The notes beneath the pieces are model-generated. The model was not told the origin of the DNA. It saw only the letters and a program-made list of their open reading frames with translations, and searched no databases. The translations under genes and the position numbers were made by a program. DNA of 64,000 nt. It comes from JAZDGX01 sp964482205. GTDB taxonomy: Bacteria > Eisenbacteria > RBG-16-71-46 > CAIMUX01 > WJJG01. Where the stretch lies: NCBI GenBank assembly GCA_964482205.1, contig CAYZWI010000006.1, positions 161,903 through 225,902 of the forward strand, given 5' to 3'. Below are positions 16,932 to 25,210 of the stretch, piece after piece (the first letter of the stretch is position 1; each line of letters starts with the position of its first letter).

Positions 16932-17642
16932 CTACTTGCCCTTGCCCTTTTCCTTCTCCTTGCCCTTCTCCTTGCCCTTTTCCTTGCCCTTCTCTTCCGT
17001 CTCGCCTTCCGCCGCCGGAGCCGCCGCCGCCGCTTCCTCGGTCGGCGCCGCCGTCACGGTGGTCACCTCTTCGGCAACCGCCTGGCGGCCGAGAACGGCC
17101 ACGACCACCCGATTCGCGGGAGTCACGACGCGCAGGCCCTCGACATGCACATCCTCGGCGTGGATCGACTCGCCCACATGCAGAGGGGAACAATCCACTT
17201 CGACGAAATCGGGCGCCTCCAAGGGAAGGCACTCGACCTCGATCTCGCGCATCACATGATCCAGGAAACCGCCCTCGTTCTTGACGCCTTCGGGCACTCC
17301 CGTGACGCGCACGGGCACACGCAAGCGCACCGGCTTGTCGAGCGAGATGTGCAGGAAGTCGACGTGCCAGGCCTCGGATGTGGCGGGATGGCGCTGCACC
17401 TCCTTGATGAGCACCTTCAGCCCATCGCCCGCGCGCCCGTCGATCTGGAGATCGATGACCACCGTGCCTTGCGCGGCGCGGCGCAGGATCTTCTCGAAAC
17501 CCCGCGACTCGACCACGATCGGCTTGTTCTCTCCCCCGGGACCGTAGACCACCCCGGGCAGAAACCCGTCATGCCGCAGGCGATGCGCGGCTCCTTTGCC
17601 CGTCTCCCGGCGCTCCCGCCCCGTCAATGGAATCAGCGCCAT
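16932..17642 (-). CDS. rplY: 50S ribosomal protein L25, general stress (Ctc) type
   Basis: Binds 5S rRNA. At 236 residues it is the long Ctc form, with the N-terminal L25 domain (LRHDGFLPGVVYGPGG, VLIKEVQRHPATSEAWHVDF) and the C-terminal TL5-like beta domain (VPVRVTGVPEGVKNEGG, ECLPLEAPDFVEVDCSPLHVG). The C-terminal tail is Ala/Glu-rich and ends in a lysine-glycine-glutamate repeat coded by a run of TTGCCC-type hexamers at about 16935-16995. The tail is probably unstructured. Gene order prs-ctc-pth matches many bacteria. The ATG is at 17640-17642. Confidence 0.95.
   Translation of the reverse strand: MALIPLTGRERRETGKGAAHRLRHDGFLPGVVYGPGGENKPIVVESRGFEKILRRAAQGTVVIDLQIDGRAGDGLKVLIKEVQRHPATSEAWHVDFLHISLDKPVRLRVPVRVTGVPEGVKNEGGFLDHVMREIEVECLPLEAPDFVEVDCSPLHVGESIHAEDVHVEGLRVVTPANRVVVAVLGRQAVAEEVTTVTAAPTEEAAAAAPAAEGETEEKGKEKGKEKGKEKEKGKGK
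16935..16995 (-). repeat. Hexanucleotide-type repeat coding the KGKE tail of L25
   Basis: The plus strand reads as repeated CTTGCC and CTTTTCC units, coding alternating Lys-Gly and Lys-Glu pairs at the very C-terminus of L25. Such runs can change length by slippage without breaking the frame, because the unit length is a multiple of three. Confidence 0.65.
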
Positions 17643-17715
17643 GCGTTGCCTCCTTCGTTCTCCCTCGTTCCGGGCCGCCGGATGCGGAAACCGTTCGCCC
17701 GGGCCGTTCCCTTCT

Positions 17716-18651
17716 TCAATCGAAGAGCCCGCTCAGCGAACGCTCCTCGTGGATGCGCACCACCGCTTCGCCGAAAAGATCTCCGGCCGATAACACCCGC
17801 AGGCCGTCTCCGAGTTCGGTCGACGCCACGGGAATAGTGTCGGTGACGACCAGCTCCTCCAACCGGGCCGCTTTCAAATTCTCGATCGCCGGCCCCGAAA
17901 AACAGGGATGCGTGCAGCCCGCATAGATGCCCAGCGCCCCCCGCTCTTTCAAGGCGAGCGAGGCGTTCTTGATCGTCCCGGCGGTCGAGATGAGGTCGTC
18001 GATGAGCAGCACATTGCGCCCTTCGACTTCACCGATGATCTCCGTCACTTCGGAAGCGTCGGGCGTCGCCCGCCGTTTGTTCACCACCACGAGCGAGGCG
18101 TTCAATCGCTTCGCGTAGCCGCGCGCCATCTTCACCGCGCCCACATCGGGAGCCGCGACGACGAGATTCGGAATCGCGAGCTCGCGGAAATGCCGCGCGA
18201 GCACCGGCGAGGCATAGAGGTGGTCGAAAGGAATGTCGAAGAAGCCCTGGATCTGCGGCGAATGCAAATCCATCGTGAGCACGCGGTCCGCCCCGGCGAT
18301 CGTGATCAGGTTCGCGACCAGCTTGGCCGAGATCGGCGCGCGCGGCTTGTCCTTGCGATCCTGCCGGGCGTAGCCGAAGTACGGGATGACCGCCGTGACG
18401 CGGTCGGCCGACGCCCGCCGGGAGGCGTCCACCATGATGAGGAGCTCCATCAGGTTCTCGGCCGGCGCAAAGGTCGGTTGGATGATGAAGACATCGCAGC
18501 CGCGGATGTCTTCCTGGATCTGCACATTGATCTCGCCATCCGAGAAGCGGCTGACCTGGAGCTTGCCCAGCGGAACTCCCGCATAGGCGGCCATGCGCTC
18601 GGCGAGCGCCCGGTTGGCGTTTCCCGAAAACAGCCGCAATGAATCGACCAT
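17716..18651 (-). CDS. prs: Ribose-phosphate pyrophosphokinase (PRPP synthetase)
   Basis: Makes phosphoribosyl pyrophosphate from ribose 5-phosphate and ATP, feeding purine, pyrimidine, histidine, tryptophan and NAD synthesis. The 311-residue protein carries the class I motifs: FSDGEINVQIQEDIRG near residue 37, YFGYARQDRK with the catalytic flexible-loop residues, and DLHSPQIQGFFDIPFDHL. The PRPP loop is NVLLIDDLISTAGTI. The ATG is at 18649-18651. It lies just downstream of tRNA-Gln and may be read from that tRNA's promoter; L25 follows after 73 bases. Confidence 0.97.
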   Translation of the reverse strand: MVDSLRLFSGNANRALAERMAAYAGVPLGKLQVSRFSDGEINVQIQEDIRGCDVFIIQPTFAPAENLMELLIMVDASRRASADRVTAVIPYFGYARQDRKDKPRAPISAKLVANLITIAGADRVLTMDLHSPQIQGFFDIPFDHLYASPVLARHFRELAIPNLVVAAPDVGAVKMARGYAKRLNASLVVVNKRRATPDASEVTEIIGEVEGRNVLLIDDLISTAGTIKNASLALKERGALGIYAGCTHPCFSGPAIENLKAARLEELVVTDTIPVASTELGDGLRVLSAGDLFGEAVVRIHEERSLSGLFD

Positions 18652-18672
18652 GGCCCGTCTTGCCCTCCACGG

Positions 18673-18744
18673 CTGGGGCGGGAGGATTCGAACCTCCGAA
18701 TGCAGGGACCAAAACCCTGTGCCTTTCCGCTTGGCGACGCCCCA
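18673..18744 (-). tRNA. tRNA-Gln (anticodon TTG)
   Basis: A 72-base cloverleaf with acceptor stem TGGGGCG pairing with CGCCCCA, an anticodon stem CAGGG/CCCTG around loop TTTTGGT, and a T-loop GTTCGAATC. The anticodon is TTG. The terminal CCA is only partly encoded. A good promoter lies 16 bases upstream, and prs follows within 25 bases. Confidence 0.95.
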
Positions 18745-18759
18745 GGAACCAAATGGGTG

Positions 18760-18789
18760 ATTCTACCCGCCCGCCGGCCCTCTTGCCAA
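18760..18789 (-). promoter_or_regulatory. Sigma-70 promoter of tRNA-Gln (and probably prs)
   Basis: On the minus strand TTGGCA (18784-18789) and TAGAAT (18760-18765) are separated by 18 bases; each matches the consensus at five of six positions. The -10 box ends 15 bases before the mature tRNA, a normal distance. Confidence 0.75.
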
Positions 18790-18917
18790 TCCGAAAACCT
18801 GCCCGCCCGCCTCCGCGCGGGCCGCGCCGAGCGGCCGAAGCCCTTTTCCGCCCGGAAAGGAAAGGCCGCTCGCGGGAGCACCACCAGCGGCCTGATCCAG
18901 GAACACCGGCCTCCGCG

Positions 18918-19190
18918 CTAGTCCACCAGCACGTGTCCTTCGACCTCCTGCTGGTAGCGGGCGAGGATTTCGTCTTCCATCCACCGGCGCGTCTCGTTGT
19001 TGATCGGATGGGCGATGTCCTGGAAGGTCCCGTCCGACCGCTTGCGGCTCGGCATGGCGACGAACATTCCCCGATTGCCCTGGATGATCTTGAGCCCACG
19101 GATGACGAAGCAGTTGTCCAGCGTGACGCTGACGAAGGCCTTCAACTTGTCGTCATCCCGAAGCGAAACCCGAACCTCCGTGATCTTCAT
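18918..19190 (-). CDS. spoVG: SpoVG family regulator
   Basis: A 90-residue protein of the SpoVG family, which binds DNA and RNA and affects gene expression and cell-envelope traits in several phyla; it is not limited to spore formers. Conserved segments include MKITEVRVSL, LKAFVSVTLDNCFVIRGLKII and GMFVAMPSRKRSDGTFQDIAHPI. The ATG is at 19188-19190. It follows ispE by about 110 bases and precedes tRNA-Gln and prs, echoing the ispE-spoVG-prs neighbourhood of Bacillus. Confidence 0.96.
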   Translation of the reverse strand: MKITEVRVSLRDDDKLKAFVSVTLDNCFVIRGLKIIQGNRGMFVAMPSRKRSDGTFQDIAHPINNETRRWMEDEILARYQQEVEGHVLVD

Positions 19191-19299
19191 GGACTCACCA
19201 CCTTGCGTCTGGCCGGGGCCAACCCTTCCCGGAGTCCACGCCTACGGCTGGCCGCCGACTGCCTGGGCCCACTTCCCTTTGGGCCGTGCTGCTCCACGG

Positions 19300-20175
19300 T
19301 CACTCGTGCACTTCGGTCCATCCCTGCTCGGTGGATCTCGCCGGAAGCGCCTGCCAGCCCCGCCTGCCGGCCTCCCGGGCCGCGTCTTCGGCCCGAAAGC
19401 CTCCGGCGCACAACCCTACCCAGGCCGAACCGCTTCCCGCCAGCGTGACTCCCGCCGCCCCAAACCCGAGCATCCAGGCCTTGATCTCGCCGGTTTCCGG
19501 ACGGAGGCCCATCGCTGCGCTTTCCAAATCGTTGAACATCCGCGCGGCGGCGCCGGCCAGATCTCGCTTCGCTAGACAGCCAAGGAACATGTTAATATTC
19601 GCTTCACTCGGCGTCAATCCGGTTTTGACGCCGGCATAGACTTGGCGCGTCGGCAAGCCATAGCGCGGCTTGACGATGAGCCATTCCGAGGGCGGCAGGG
19701 CGGGCAGCGCCTCGGTCTTCTCGCCCCGCCCCCGGCATCGGCGCGTTCCCCCGCGGACGAAGTAGGCGACATCCGATCCCACTTCGGCGGCGAGCGTCTC
19801 GACCTCCCCCGGCGACAGGCCGAGGCCCCAGATCCGGTCGGCCGCGCACATGGCGCAGGCCGCATCCGAGCTGCCGCCGCCCAGTCCGGCCTCGACCGGG
19901 ATCCGTTTCTCCAGACGAACCGTCATTCCCGGCCGGACAGCGAGCTTCTCCCGCAGGAGGGCAAGCCCCTTCCAGACGAGATTCCCGTTGCCCGCGGGCA
20001 CTCCGGGCGCGTCGCACTCGACGACGAGCTGCCCGTCGGCGCGCGGCTCGCAGAAGAGGTCGTCGGCGAGATCGATCGATTGCAGGGCGGTGTCGATTTC
20101 GTGATAACCGTCGGCGCGCCGCCCGAGGACCGCCAGGTAGAGGTTGAATTTGGCGAACGCGCGGAAGCGGCGCAT
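19300..20175 (-). CDS. ispE: 4-diphosphocytidyl-2-C-methyl-D-erythritol kinase
   Basis: Phosphorylates CDP-methylerythritol in the MEP pathway of isoprenoid synthesis. A GHMP kinase of 291 residues: FAKFNLYLAVLGRRADGYHEIDT at the N-terminus, the ATP loop PVEAGLGGGSSDAACAM, and the C-terminal GSGSAWVGL motif. The ATG at 20173-20175 was chosen because GAGGGA lies eight bases upstream and the protein then starts at the standard point; an upstream ATG at 20226 would add 17 residues inside the prenyltransferase gene. The prenyltransferase gene upstream ends 11 bases before, so the two are probably co-transcribed; a link to polyprenol supply is plausible. Confidence 0.95.
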   Translation of the reverse strand: MRRFRAFAKFNLYLAVLGRRADGYHEIDTALQSIDLADDLFCEPRADGQLVVECDAPGVPAGNGNLVWKGLALLREKLAVRPGMTVRLEKRIPVEAGLGGGSSDAACAMCAADRIWGLGLSPGEVETLAAEVGSDVAYFVRGGTRRCRGRGEKTEALPALPPSEWLIVKPRYGLPTRQVYAGVKTGLTPSEANINMFLGCLAKRDLAGAAARMFNDLESAAMGLRPETGEIKAWMLGFGAAGVTLAGSGSAWVGLCAGGFRAEDAAREAGRRGWQALPARSTEQGWTEVHE

Positions 20176-20186
20176 GCCGGGTTCCC

Positions 20187-21065
20187 TCAACGCAGGTACA
20201 GGAGACCCAGGATCGAGAGGCCCCACAGGGCGACATTGGCGAGCAGCGGCCCATCGCGAAAGAGCAGCTCCGAGGGCGCGCCCCCGTCTCCCCGCCGGTA
20301 GACGAGATAGAGATACCGGAAGACGCCGTAGACCACGAAAGGCAGCGTGATGACCATGCCCCCTTGCGGCACGCGTTCGGTGGTCGCGGGAGAGATCGTG
20401 TAGATCGCATACGCGAGCACGGTCGCGCTCGTCACGATGGGAACGAGTTGATCGAGCAGCGCGGGAGGGTATTCCGAGAGCGTCGAGCGATGCAGCTCGG
20501 CGTCCGTCGCGAGCGTGGTCCGCTCGTGGCGCCGCTTCCCCACGGCGATGAAGAGCGCGAGGAAGAAGGTGCAGACGAGGAGCCAGGGCGAGAGTTGCGG
20601 GCGCGGATCGAGCGCTTCCACTCCGGCCACGGCGCGCAACACGAAGCCGATCGCGATCGCCATCACATCGATCAGCACGAAGCGCTTGAGCCAGAGGCTG
20701 TAGAGGAGATTCAGCGCGACATAGCCGAGCGCGACCAGGGCGAAGACCCTACCGAGCGAGACGCTCGCGGCCACTCCCCCGCCCACGAGCAGGATCACCA
20801 GCAGCCATCCCGCCGCCGGTTTCAGCGTGCCGGCGGCGAGAGGGCGGTTGCGCTTGCGGGGATGGACGCGGTCTTTCTCGATGTCCTGGAGATCGTTGAA
20901 GACATAGCTGGCCGAAGAGAGGAGGCAGAATGCGGCGGTGCCGAGAAGCGCGCGGCGAAGCTGCGCGGAGACGGCCATCTGGCCCGCGAAGACGACGCCC
21001 GCGAGCACGAAGGCGTTCTTGGCCCACTGCCAGGGCCGCATCTCGCGGACGATCGCGCGGATCAC
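20187..21065 (-). CDS. UbiA-type prenyltransferase, decaprenyl-phosphate phosphoribosyltransferase-like
   Basis: An integral membrane protein of 292 residues with about eight hydrophobic segments. The first aspartate motif NDLQDIEKDRVHPRKRNRPLAAG (N-D-x2-D-x3-D, then HPxK and RP) is characteristic of the branch that transfers phosphoribose to polyprenyl phosphate (Rv3806c/UbiA type), rather than quinone synthesis. The second loop carries GKRRHE. The N-terminal RPWQWAKN is also typical of that branch. The start is GTG at 21063-21065, which overlaps the rmlD stop by four bases, with GGGGAGG five bases upstream. The epimerase pair DprE1/DprE2 that uses the product in actinobacteria is not in the window. 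The family is firm, the acceptor is inferred. Confidence 0.85.
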   Translation of the reverse strand: MIRAIVREMRPWQWAKNAFVLAGVVFAGQMAVSAQLRRALLGTAAFCLLSSASYVFNDLQDIEKDRVHPRKRNRPLAAGTLKPAAGWLLVILLVGGGVAASVSLGRVFALVALGYVALNLLYSLWLKRFVLIDVMAIAIGFVLRAVAGVEALDPRPQLSPWLLVCTFFLALFIAVGKRRHERTTLATDAELHRSTLSEYPPALLDQLVPIVTSATVLAYAIYTISPATTERVPQGGMVITLPFVVYGVFRYLYLVYRRGDGGAPSELLFRDGPLLANVALWGLSILGLLYLR

Positions 21066-21919
21066 GCCTGCCTCCCCGCGCCCCGGGAGGCGAGAAACTC
21101 GGGCAAGCCCTCGCGCCAGGAAGGCAGCGCGTGGCCGAAGGTGAGCTCGAAGGCGCGGGTGTCGAGCTCGCTGTTGGGCGGCCGCCGCGCCGGCCGCGAC
21201 AGCTGCTCGCTCACGATGGGACGGACCAGGCGCGGGTCGCGGCCCGCCGCTTTCAGGATCGCGCGGGCGAAGTCGTGCCAGCTCGTCGCTTCCGCCGAGG
21301 CGACGTGATAGGTGCCGGGAAAGGGCGACTCGACCAGAATGCGGAGCGCTTCGGCGAGGTGCCCGGCGTAGGTGGGCCGGCAGCGTTGGTCGGTCACCAC
21401 TCCCACTTCCTGCCCTCCTGATGTCGCGCGCAGGATCGCTTCGGGGAAGTTGCGCGATCCGCCGCCGAAGAGGCCGGACGTGCGCACGACGATCGTCTCG
21501 CTCCACGCTTCGCGAGCCGCGCGCTCGCCGTGAAGCTTCGACCAGCCGTACACATTCAGCGGGCGGGGATCGTCGAACTCCCGATAGGCCCGTCCCAGGC
21601 TGCCGTCGAAGACATAGTCGCTCGAGAGCAGGAGGAGCTTCGCGCCCGCTTCCCGCGCGGCGAGCGCCACATAGCGGGCGCCGAGCGCGTTCACTTCGAA
21701 GGCGACCTCGGGGTGACGTTCGCAGTCATCGACATCGGCCGCGGCGGCGAGGTGCACGATCGCCGCGGGGCGCAGCTCCGCCACCCAGGCGCGCACGGCG
21801 GCGAGATCGCGGACATCGAATTCCTCGCGATCGGTCCAGGAGACCTCGTGGCGCGCGTCCAGCGCGGGGCGCAGCGCCGTCCCGAGTTGGCCCGCCGCTC
21901 CGGTCACGAGGATTCGCAT
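21062..21919 (-). CDS. rfbD: dTDP-4-dehydrorhamnose reductase
   Basis: Last step of dTDP-L-rhamnose synthesis, using NAD(P)H. A 285-residue extended short-chain dehydrogenase: GAAGQLG nucleotide loop at residues 7-13, HLAAAADVDDCE, SSDYVFDG, and the catalytic Y-x3-K in NVYGWSKLHGE. The substrate-domain motif VTDQRCRPTYAGHLA is typical of RmlD. Other rml genes are not nearby. The stop overlaps the start of the prenyltransferase gene by four bases (GTGA), so both are translated together, perhaps for a rhamnose-containing glycan. Confidence 0.92.
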   Translation of the reverse strand: MRILVTGAAGQLGTALRPALDARHEVSWTDREEFDVRDLAAVRAWVAELRPAAIVHLAAAADVDDCERHPEVAFEVNALGARYVALAAREAGAKLLLLSSDYVFDGSLGRAYREFDDPRPLNVYGWSKLHGERAAREAWSETIVVRTSGLFGGGSRNFPEAILRATSGGQEVGVVTDQRCRPTYAGHLAEALRILVESPFPGTYHVASAEATSWHDFARAILKAAGRDPRLVRPIVSEQLSRPARRPPNSELDTRAFELTFGHALPSWREGLPEFLASRGAGRQA

Positions 21920-21931
21920 CCCGCCTCCATC

Positions 21932-22004
21932 GATTCCACGCCTGCGATTGCAGGCTTCCCATTCACGCTTCCGATTCGCGCCTGCGATTTCGCGCTTGCG
22001 ATGC
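21932..22004. repeat. Degenerate tandem repeat between alaS and rmlD
   Basis: Three diverged copies of a CGCGCCTGCGATT-like unit lie between the two genes, with cores at 21941, 21981 and 21995. The stretch is not coding in any convincing frame. Confidence 0.4.
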
Positions 22005-22047
22005 CGCGCTCGCCCCTTGCACGCGCCGGCGACCGCGCGCCGGCGTT

Positions 22048-24669
22048 TCAGGCCTTTCCCAGCGCCTCGCGCAGCAGCCGGCGCCCTTCATCGAGCGCGG
22101 CGGGTACGAGGCCCGCATCCCGCGCGCCGCCGAGGGCCATGTGCGGCTTGCCTCCACCGCTGCCCCCGGCCACCGCCGTCACCTTGCGGATGAGATCGCC
22201 GGCCGAGAGCTTCCCCGCGTCCGCCAGATCGTCGGTCACCGCCGCGAGGAACATCGGCTTTCCTTCCACGCGCGCGTGCAGCAGGACCGCGCCGCTCGCC
22301 AGGCGCTTGCGGGCGCGATCGCCGAGCTCGCGCAGCGCGGGCACCGAGTCGGCGTCGACTTCCCCGACCACGAGGCGCGCCTCCCCCACCTTCTCGGCCA
22401 TTTCGAGCAGCTTGTCCAGGCCCGCCGTGCCTTCGCCTCTGCGCGCCTTGCTGACCTCTTTCTTCAGGTGCGCGATCTCGGCGAGCAGCGCTTCCACCTT
22501 CGCCGGCAGCTCCTCCGCGCTCGTGCCGACGATCCGGCGCAACTGGCCGAGGCCCGCCCGCATCCGCTGCGCTTGCACGAGCGCCTCGAGCCCGCATACC
22601 GCCTCGATGCGGCGCGTGCCCGCCGCGACCGCCGCTTCTTCCAGAATCAGGCAGGCGCCGATCTCGCCCGTGCGCGCGACATGCGTGCCCCCGCAGAGCT
22701 CTTCCGAGACCCCGGGAACGCGTACTCTGCGAACCCGCTCGAGGTCGTACTTCTCCCCGAAGAGCGCGGTCACCCCGTCGCGAACCGCCTCGTCGTAGGT
22801 CGTGTGGCGGATTTCGACCGCGAGATCGCGGACCACCTGCTCATTCACGAAACGCTCCACCCGCTCGCGCTCTTCCGCGGTGAGCGCGGCGGTGTGCGAG
22901 AAGTCGAAGCGGAAGCGATCGGGCGCGACCAGCGAGCCAGCCTGGGCGACATGGCTGCCGAGCACGCTTCGCAGCGCGGCCTGGAGCAGATGGGTGGCGG
23001 TGTGATGGCGCCGGATGCTCGCCCGGCGCTCCACGTCGATTTCCGCTTCCCACAACGCCTCGGGGTCGCCCAGCCGCTCGAGCGCCCCGGGAACGAGCTC
23101 GACGACATGACGAATCTCGTGCGCTTCTTTGAGCGCGTCACGCACTCGCAGGACCATGCCGTTCGAGGCGAGCGTTCCGATGTCGCCCACCTGCCCGCCG
23201 CCGGCGCCGTAGAAAGGCGTGCGGTCGAGCACGACCAGCGCTTGCGCGGGCTCGCCTTCCATCAAGGCGAAGCGCATCACCCGCGCGCGAGTGCGATCCT
23301 GTTCGTAGCCGAGAAAACCGGAATGCTCTCCTTCACGCACGGTCCGCCATTCCAGCGCGTCGCGGGTCGCGGTGAAGCTCGCAGCCGAGCGCGAGCGCTT
23401 CTTCTGCTCTTCCAGACAGCGCGCGAAAGCCTCCTGGTCGACATGGCGGCCGCGTCCCGCGGCCATCTCGACGATCAATTCGAGCGGAAGCCCATAGGTG
23501 TCGTACAACAGGAACGCTTCCTCGCCCGAGACGGCCTCGCCCTCCTGCTTTTCCGCGAGCACTTCCTCCAGTTTCGTGAGCGCTCCTTCGAGGGTCGCGC
23601 CGAAGCGCTCCTCCTCCGCGCGCAGCGCGCCCTTCACGCGCTCGCGCGCTTCGGCGAGCTCGGGGTAGGCGGGCAGCATGATGTCGGTCACCGGATCGAC
23701 CAGGCGGAAGACGAAGGGTTCGTGCAGGCCCAGGTTGCGGCCTTGCACCGCCGCCCGCCGAATGAGCCGCCGGGTCACATAGCCGCGGCCTTCGTTGCCC
23801 GGCAGCACGCCTTCGGCGAGCGCGAAGGTGAGGGCGCGGGCATGATCGGCGATCACATGCAGCGCGACCTCGTGGCCCTCGTACGGCCGCTTCGCGAGCG
23901 CGCGCGCCGCTTCGATGACGGGCCAGAAGAGATCGGTGTGAAAGATGGAGCTCTTGCCCTGCACGACCATCGTCAGCCGTTCGAGGCCGATGCCCGTGTC
24001 GATGCCGCGGTTCTTGAGCGGGAGATCGCTGCCGTCGGCCTGGCGGTCGTACTGGGGGAAGACGAAGTTGCCCACTTCGACGAAGCGGTCGGTGTCGTCG
24101 CCCGCGCGCACCCCGGGACGCGCATCCAGTTCGACGCCGAGATCGAAGTACAGCTCGGAGCAGGGGCCGCACGCGCCCGTTCCTCCCGCCGGCCCCCAGA
24201 AGTTGTCCTTCGCGCCCAGCGAGACGATCCGGTCGGCGGGGAGCCCGACGACCTCGCGCCAGATGCGGCGCGCTTCGTCGTCCTGCTCGTAGACGGAAGC
24301 GGTGAGACGATCGGGATCGATGCCGAAGACGCGCGTGAAGAGCTCCCAGTTCCAGGCGATCGCCTCTTCCTTGAAGTAATCGCCAAAGGAGAAGTGGCCG
24401 AGCATCTCGAAGAAGGTGTTGTGCCGCGGAGTGCGGCCCACGCTCTCGACATCGTTGATGCGCAGGCATTTTTGAATGGTCACCGCGCGGCGGTAGGGCA
24501 GCGGCACGGATCCCGAGTAGTACTTCTTGAACTGCACCATCCCCGCCGAGGTGAAGAGCAGGGTGGGATCGTCGAGCGGCACGAGGGGACCGCTCGGAAC
24601 GAGGTGATGGCCCTTCTGCTTGTAGAAGTCGAGGAACGCGGTGCGCACCTCATGTGCGGTCATCGGCAT
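22048..24669 (-). CDS. alaS: Alanine--tRNA ligase
   Basis: Charges tRNA-Ala and edits mis-acylated Ser and Gly. The 873-residue protein has the class II catalytic core (FLDFYKQKGHHLVPSGPLVP, FTSAGMVQFK, TPRHNTFFEMLGHFSFGDYFK). The editing domain has the zinc motif HHTATH with the later CGGTH, and a C-terminal C-Ala domain ends in GGSGGGKPHMALGG. The ATG at 24667-24669 has AGAGGG eight bases upstream; an in-frame start at 24693 lies further inside recX. The gene overlaps the end of recX by 20 bases, giving the recA-recX-alaS run seen in many Gram-negative bacteria. Confidence 0.97.
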   Translation of the reverse strand: MPMTAHEVRTAFLDFYKQKGHHLVPSGPLVPLDDPTLLFTSAGMVQFKKYYSGSVPLPYRRAVTIQKCLRINDVESVGRTPRHNTFFEMLGHFSFGDYFKEEAIAWNWELFTRVFGIDPDRLTASVYEQDDEARRIWREVVGLPADRIVSLGAKDNFWGPAGGTGACGPCSELYFDLGVELDARPGVRAGDDTDRFVEVGNFVFPQYDRQADGSDLPLKNRGIDTGIGLERLTMVVQGKSSIFHTDLFWPVIEAARALAKRPYEGHEVALHVIADHARALTFALAEGVLPGNEGRGYVTRRLIRRAAVQGRNLGLHEPFVFRLVDPVTDIMLPAYPELAEARERVKGALRAEEERFGATLEGALTKLEEVLAEKQEGEAVSGEEAFLLYDTYGLPLELIVEMAAGRGRHVDQEAFARCLEEQKKRSRSAASFTATRDALEWRTVREGEHSGFLGYEQDRTRARVMRFALMEGEPAQALVVLDRTPFYGAGGGQVGDIGTLASNGMVLRVRDALKEAHEIRHVVELVPGALERLGDPEALWEAEIDVERRASIRRHHTATHLLQAALRSVLGSHVAQAGSLVAPDRFRFDFSHTAALTAEERERVERFVNEQVVRDLAVEIRHTTYDEAVRDGVTALFGEKYDLERVRRVRVPGVSEELCGGTHVARTGEIGACLILEEAAVAAGTRRIEAVCGLEALVQAQRMRAGLGQLRRIVGTSAEELPAKVEALLAEIAHLKKEVSKARRGEGTAGLDKLLEMAEKVGEARLVVGEVDADSVPALRELGDRARKRLASGAVLLHARVEGKPMFLAAVTDDLADAGKLSAGDLIRKVTAVAGGSGGGKPHMALGGARDAGLVPAALDEGRRLLREALGKA

Positions 24670-25210
24670 CGATCGAACCCTCTCGCCCGGCATTCCGCCC
24701 GGGCTGTTCCCGCATGCGCGCGAGAGCCGCGCGAATCGCCCCTCTTCCGAACCCGCGCGAAACCAGATAGCGCCGGGCGCGCTCCTCGCGCGCGTCGGGC
24801 GCCCATCGCAACCAGCGCCGCGCGATGGCGGCCACGGCCATCTCGTCGTCGTCCCAGGGCGGATCGCAAGCCGCCAAGGTCTCCGTCACGATCTCCGCGC
24901 CGACCCCGCGCGCGCGCAGCTGGCGCGCAACCATCTCCTGGCTCATCGGATGCAAGCGGCGCCGGTCGCGAAGGAACATCTCGGCGAAGCGGCGGTCGTC
25001 GATCCAGCCCGATTCCATCGCCTCTGCGAGGGCGCGGGCGATCTCGTCCCTGGGATAGCCTCGCCGCGCGAGGTGATCGGACGCTTCCCGCCTGGACCGC
25101 TCCCGGACCTTGAGATACCGGAGCAGATCACGACGCAGGCGGGCGGGGCCCGCCTGCGCATCCTCTTGCGGCCTTGCGACCCGGTTCGAGTCCGGCTCTC
25201 CGTCCCTCAC
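24650..25210 (-). CDS. recX: Regulatory protein RecX
   Basis: Binds RecA filaments and limits their activity. The 186-residue protein contains three helical repeats; clear segments are LLRYLKVRERSRREASDHLARRGY, GWIDDRRFAEMFLRDR and RYLVSRGFGRGAIRAAL. The GTG start at 25208-25210 overlaps the recA stop by four bases, so translation is coupled. Both ends overlap neighbours, which makes recA-recX-alaS one tight unit. Confidence 0.93.
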   Translation of the reverse strand: MRDGEPDSNRVARPQEDAQAGPARLRRDLLRYLKVRERSRREASDHLARRGYPRDEIARALAEAMESGWIDDRRFAEMFLRDRRRLHPMSQEMVARQLRARGVGAEIVTETLAACDPPWDDDEMAVAAIARRWLRWAPDAREERARRYLVSRGFGRGAIRAALARMREQPGRNAGREGSIDADDRT

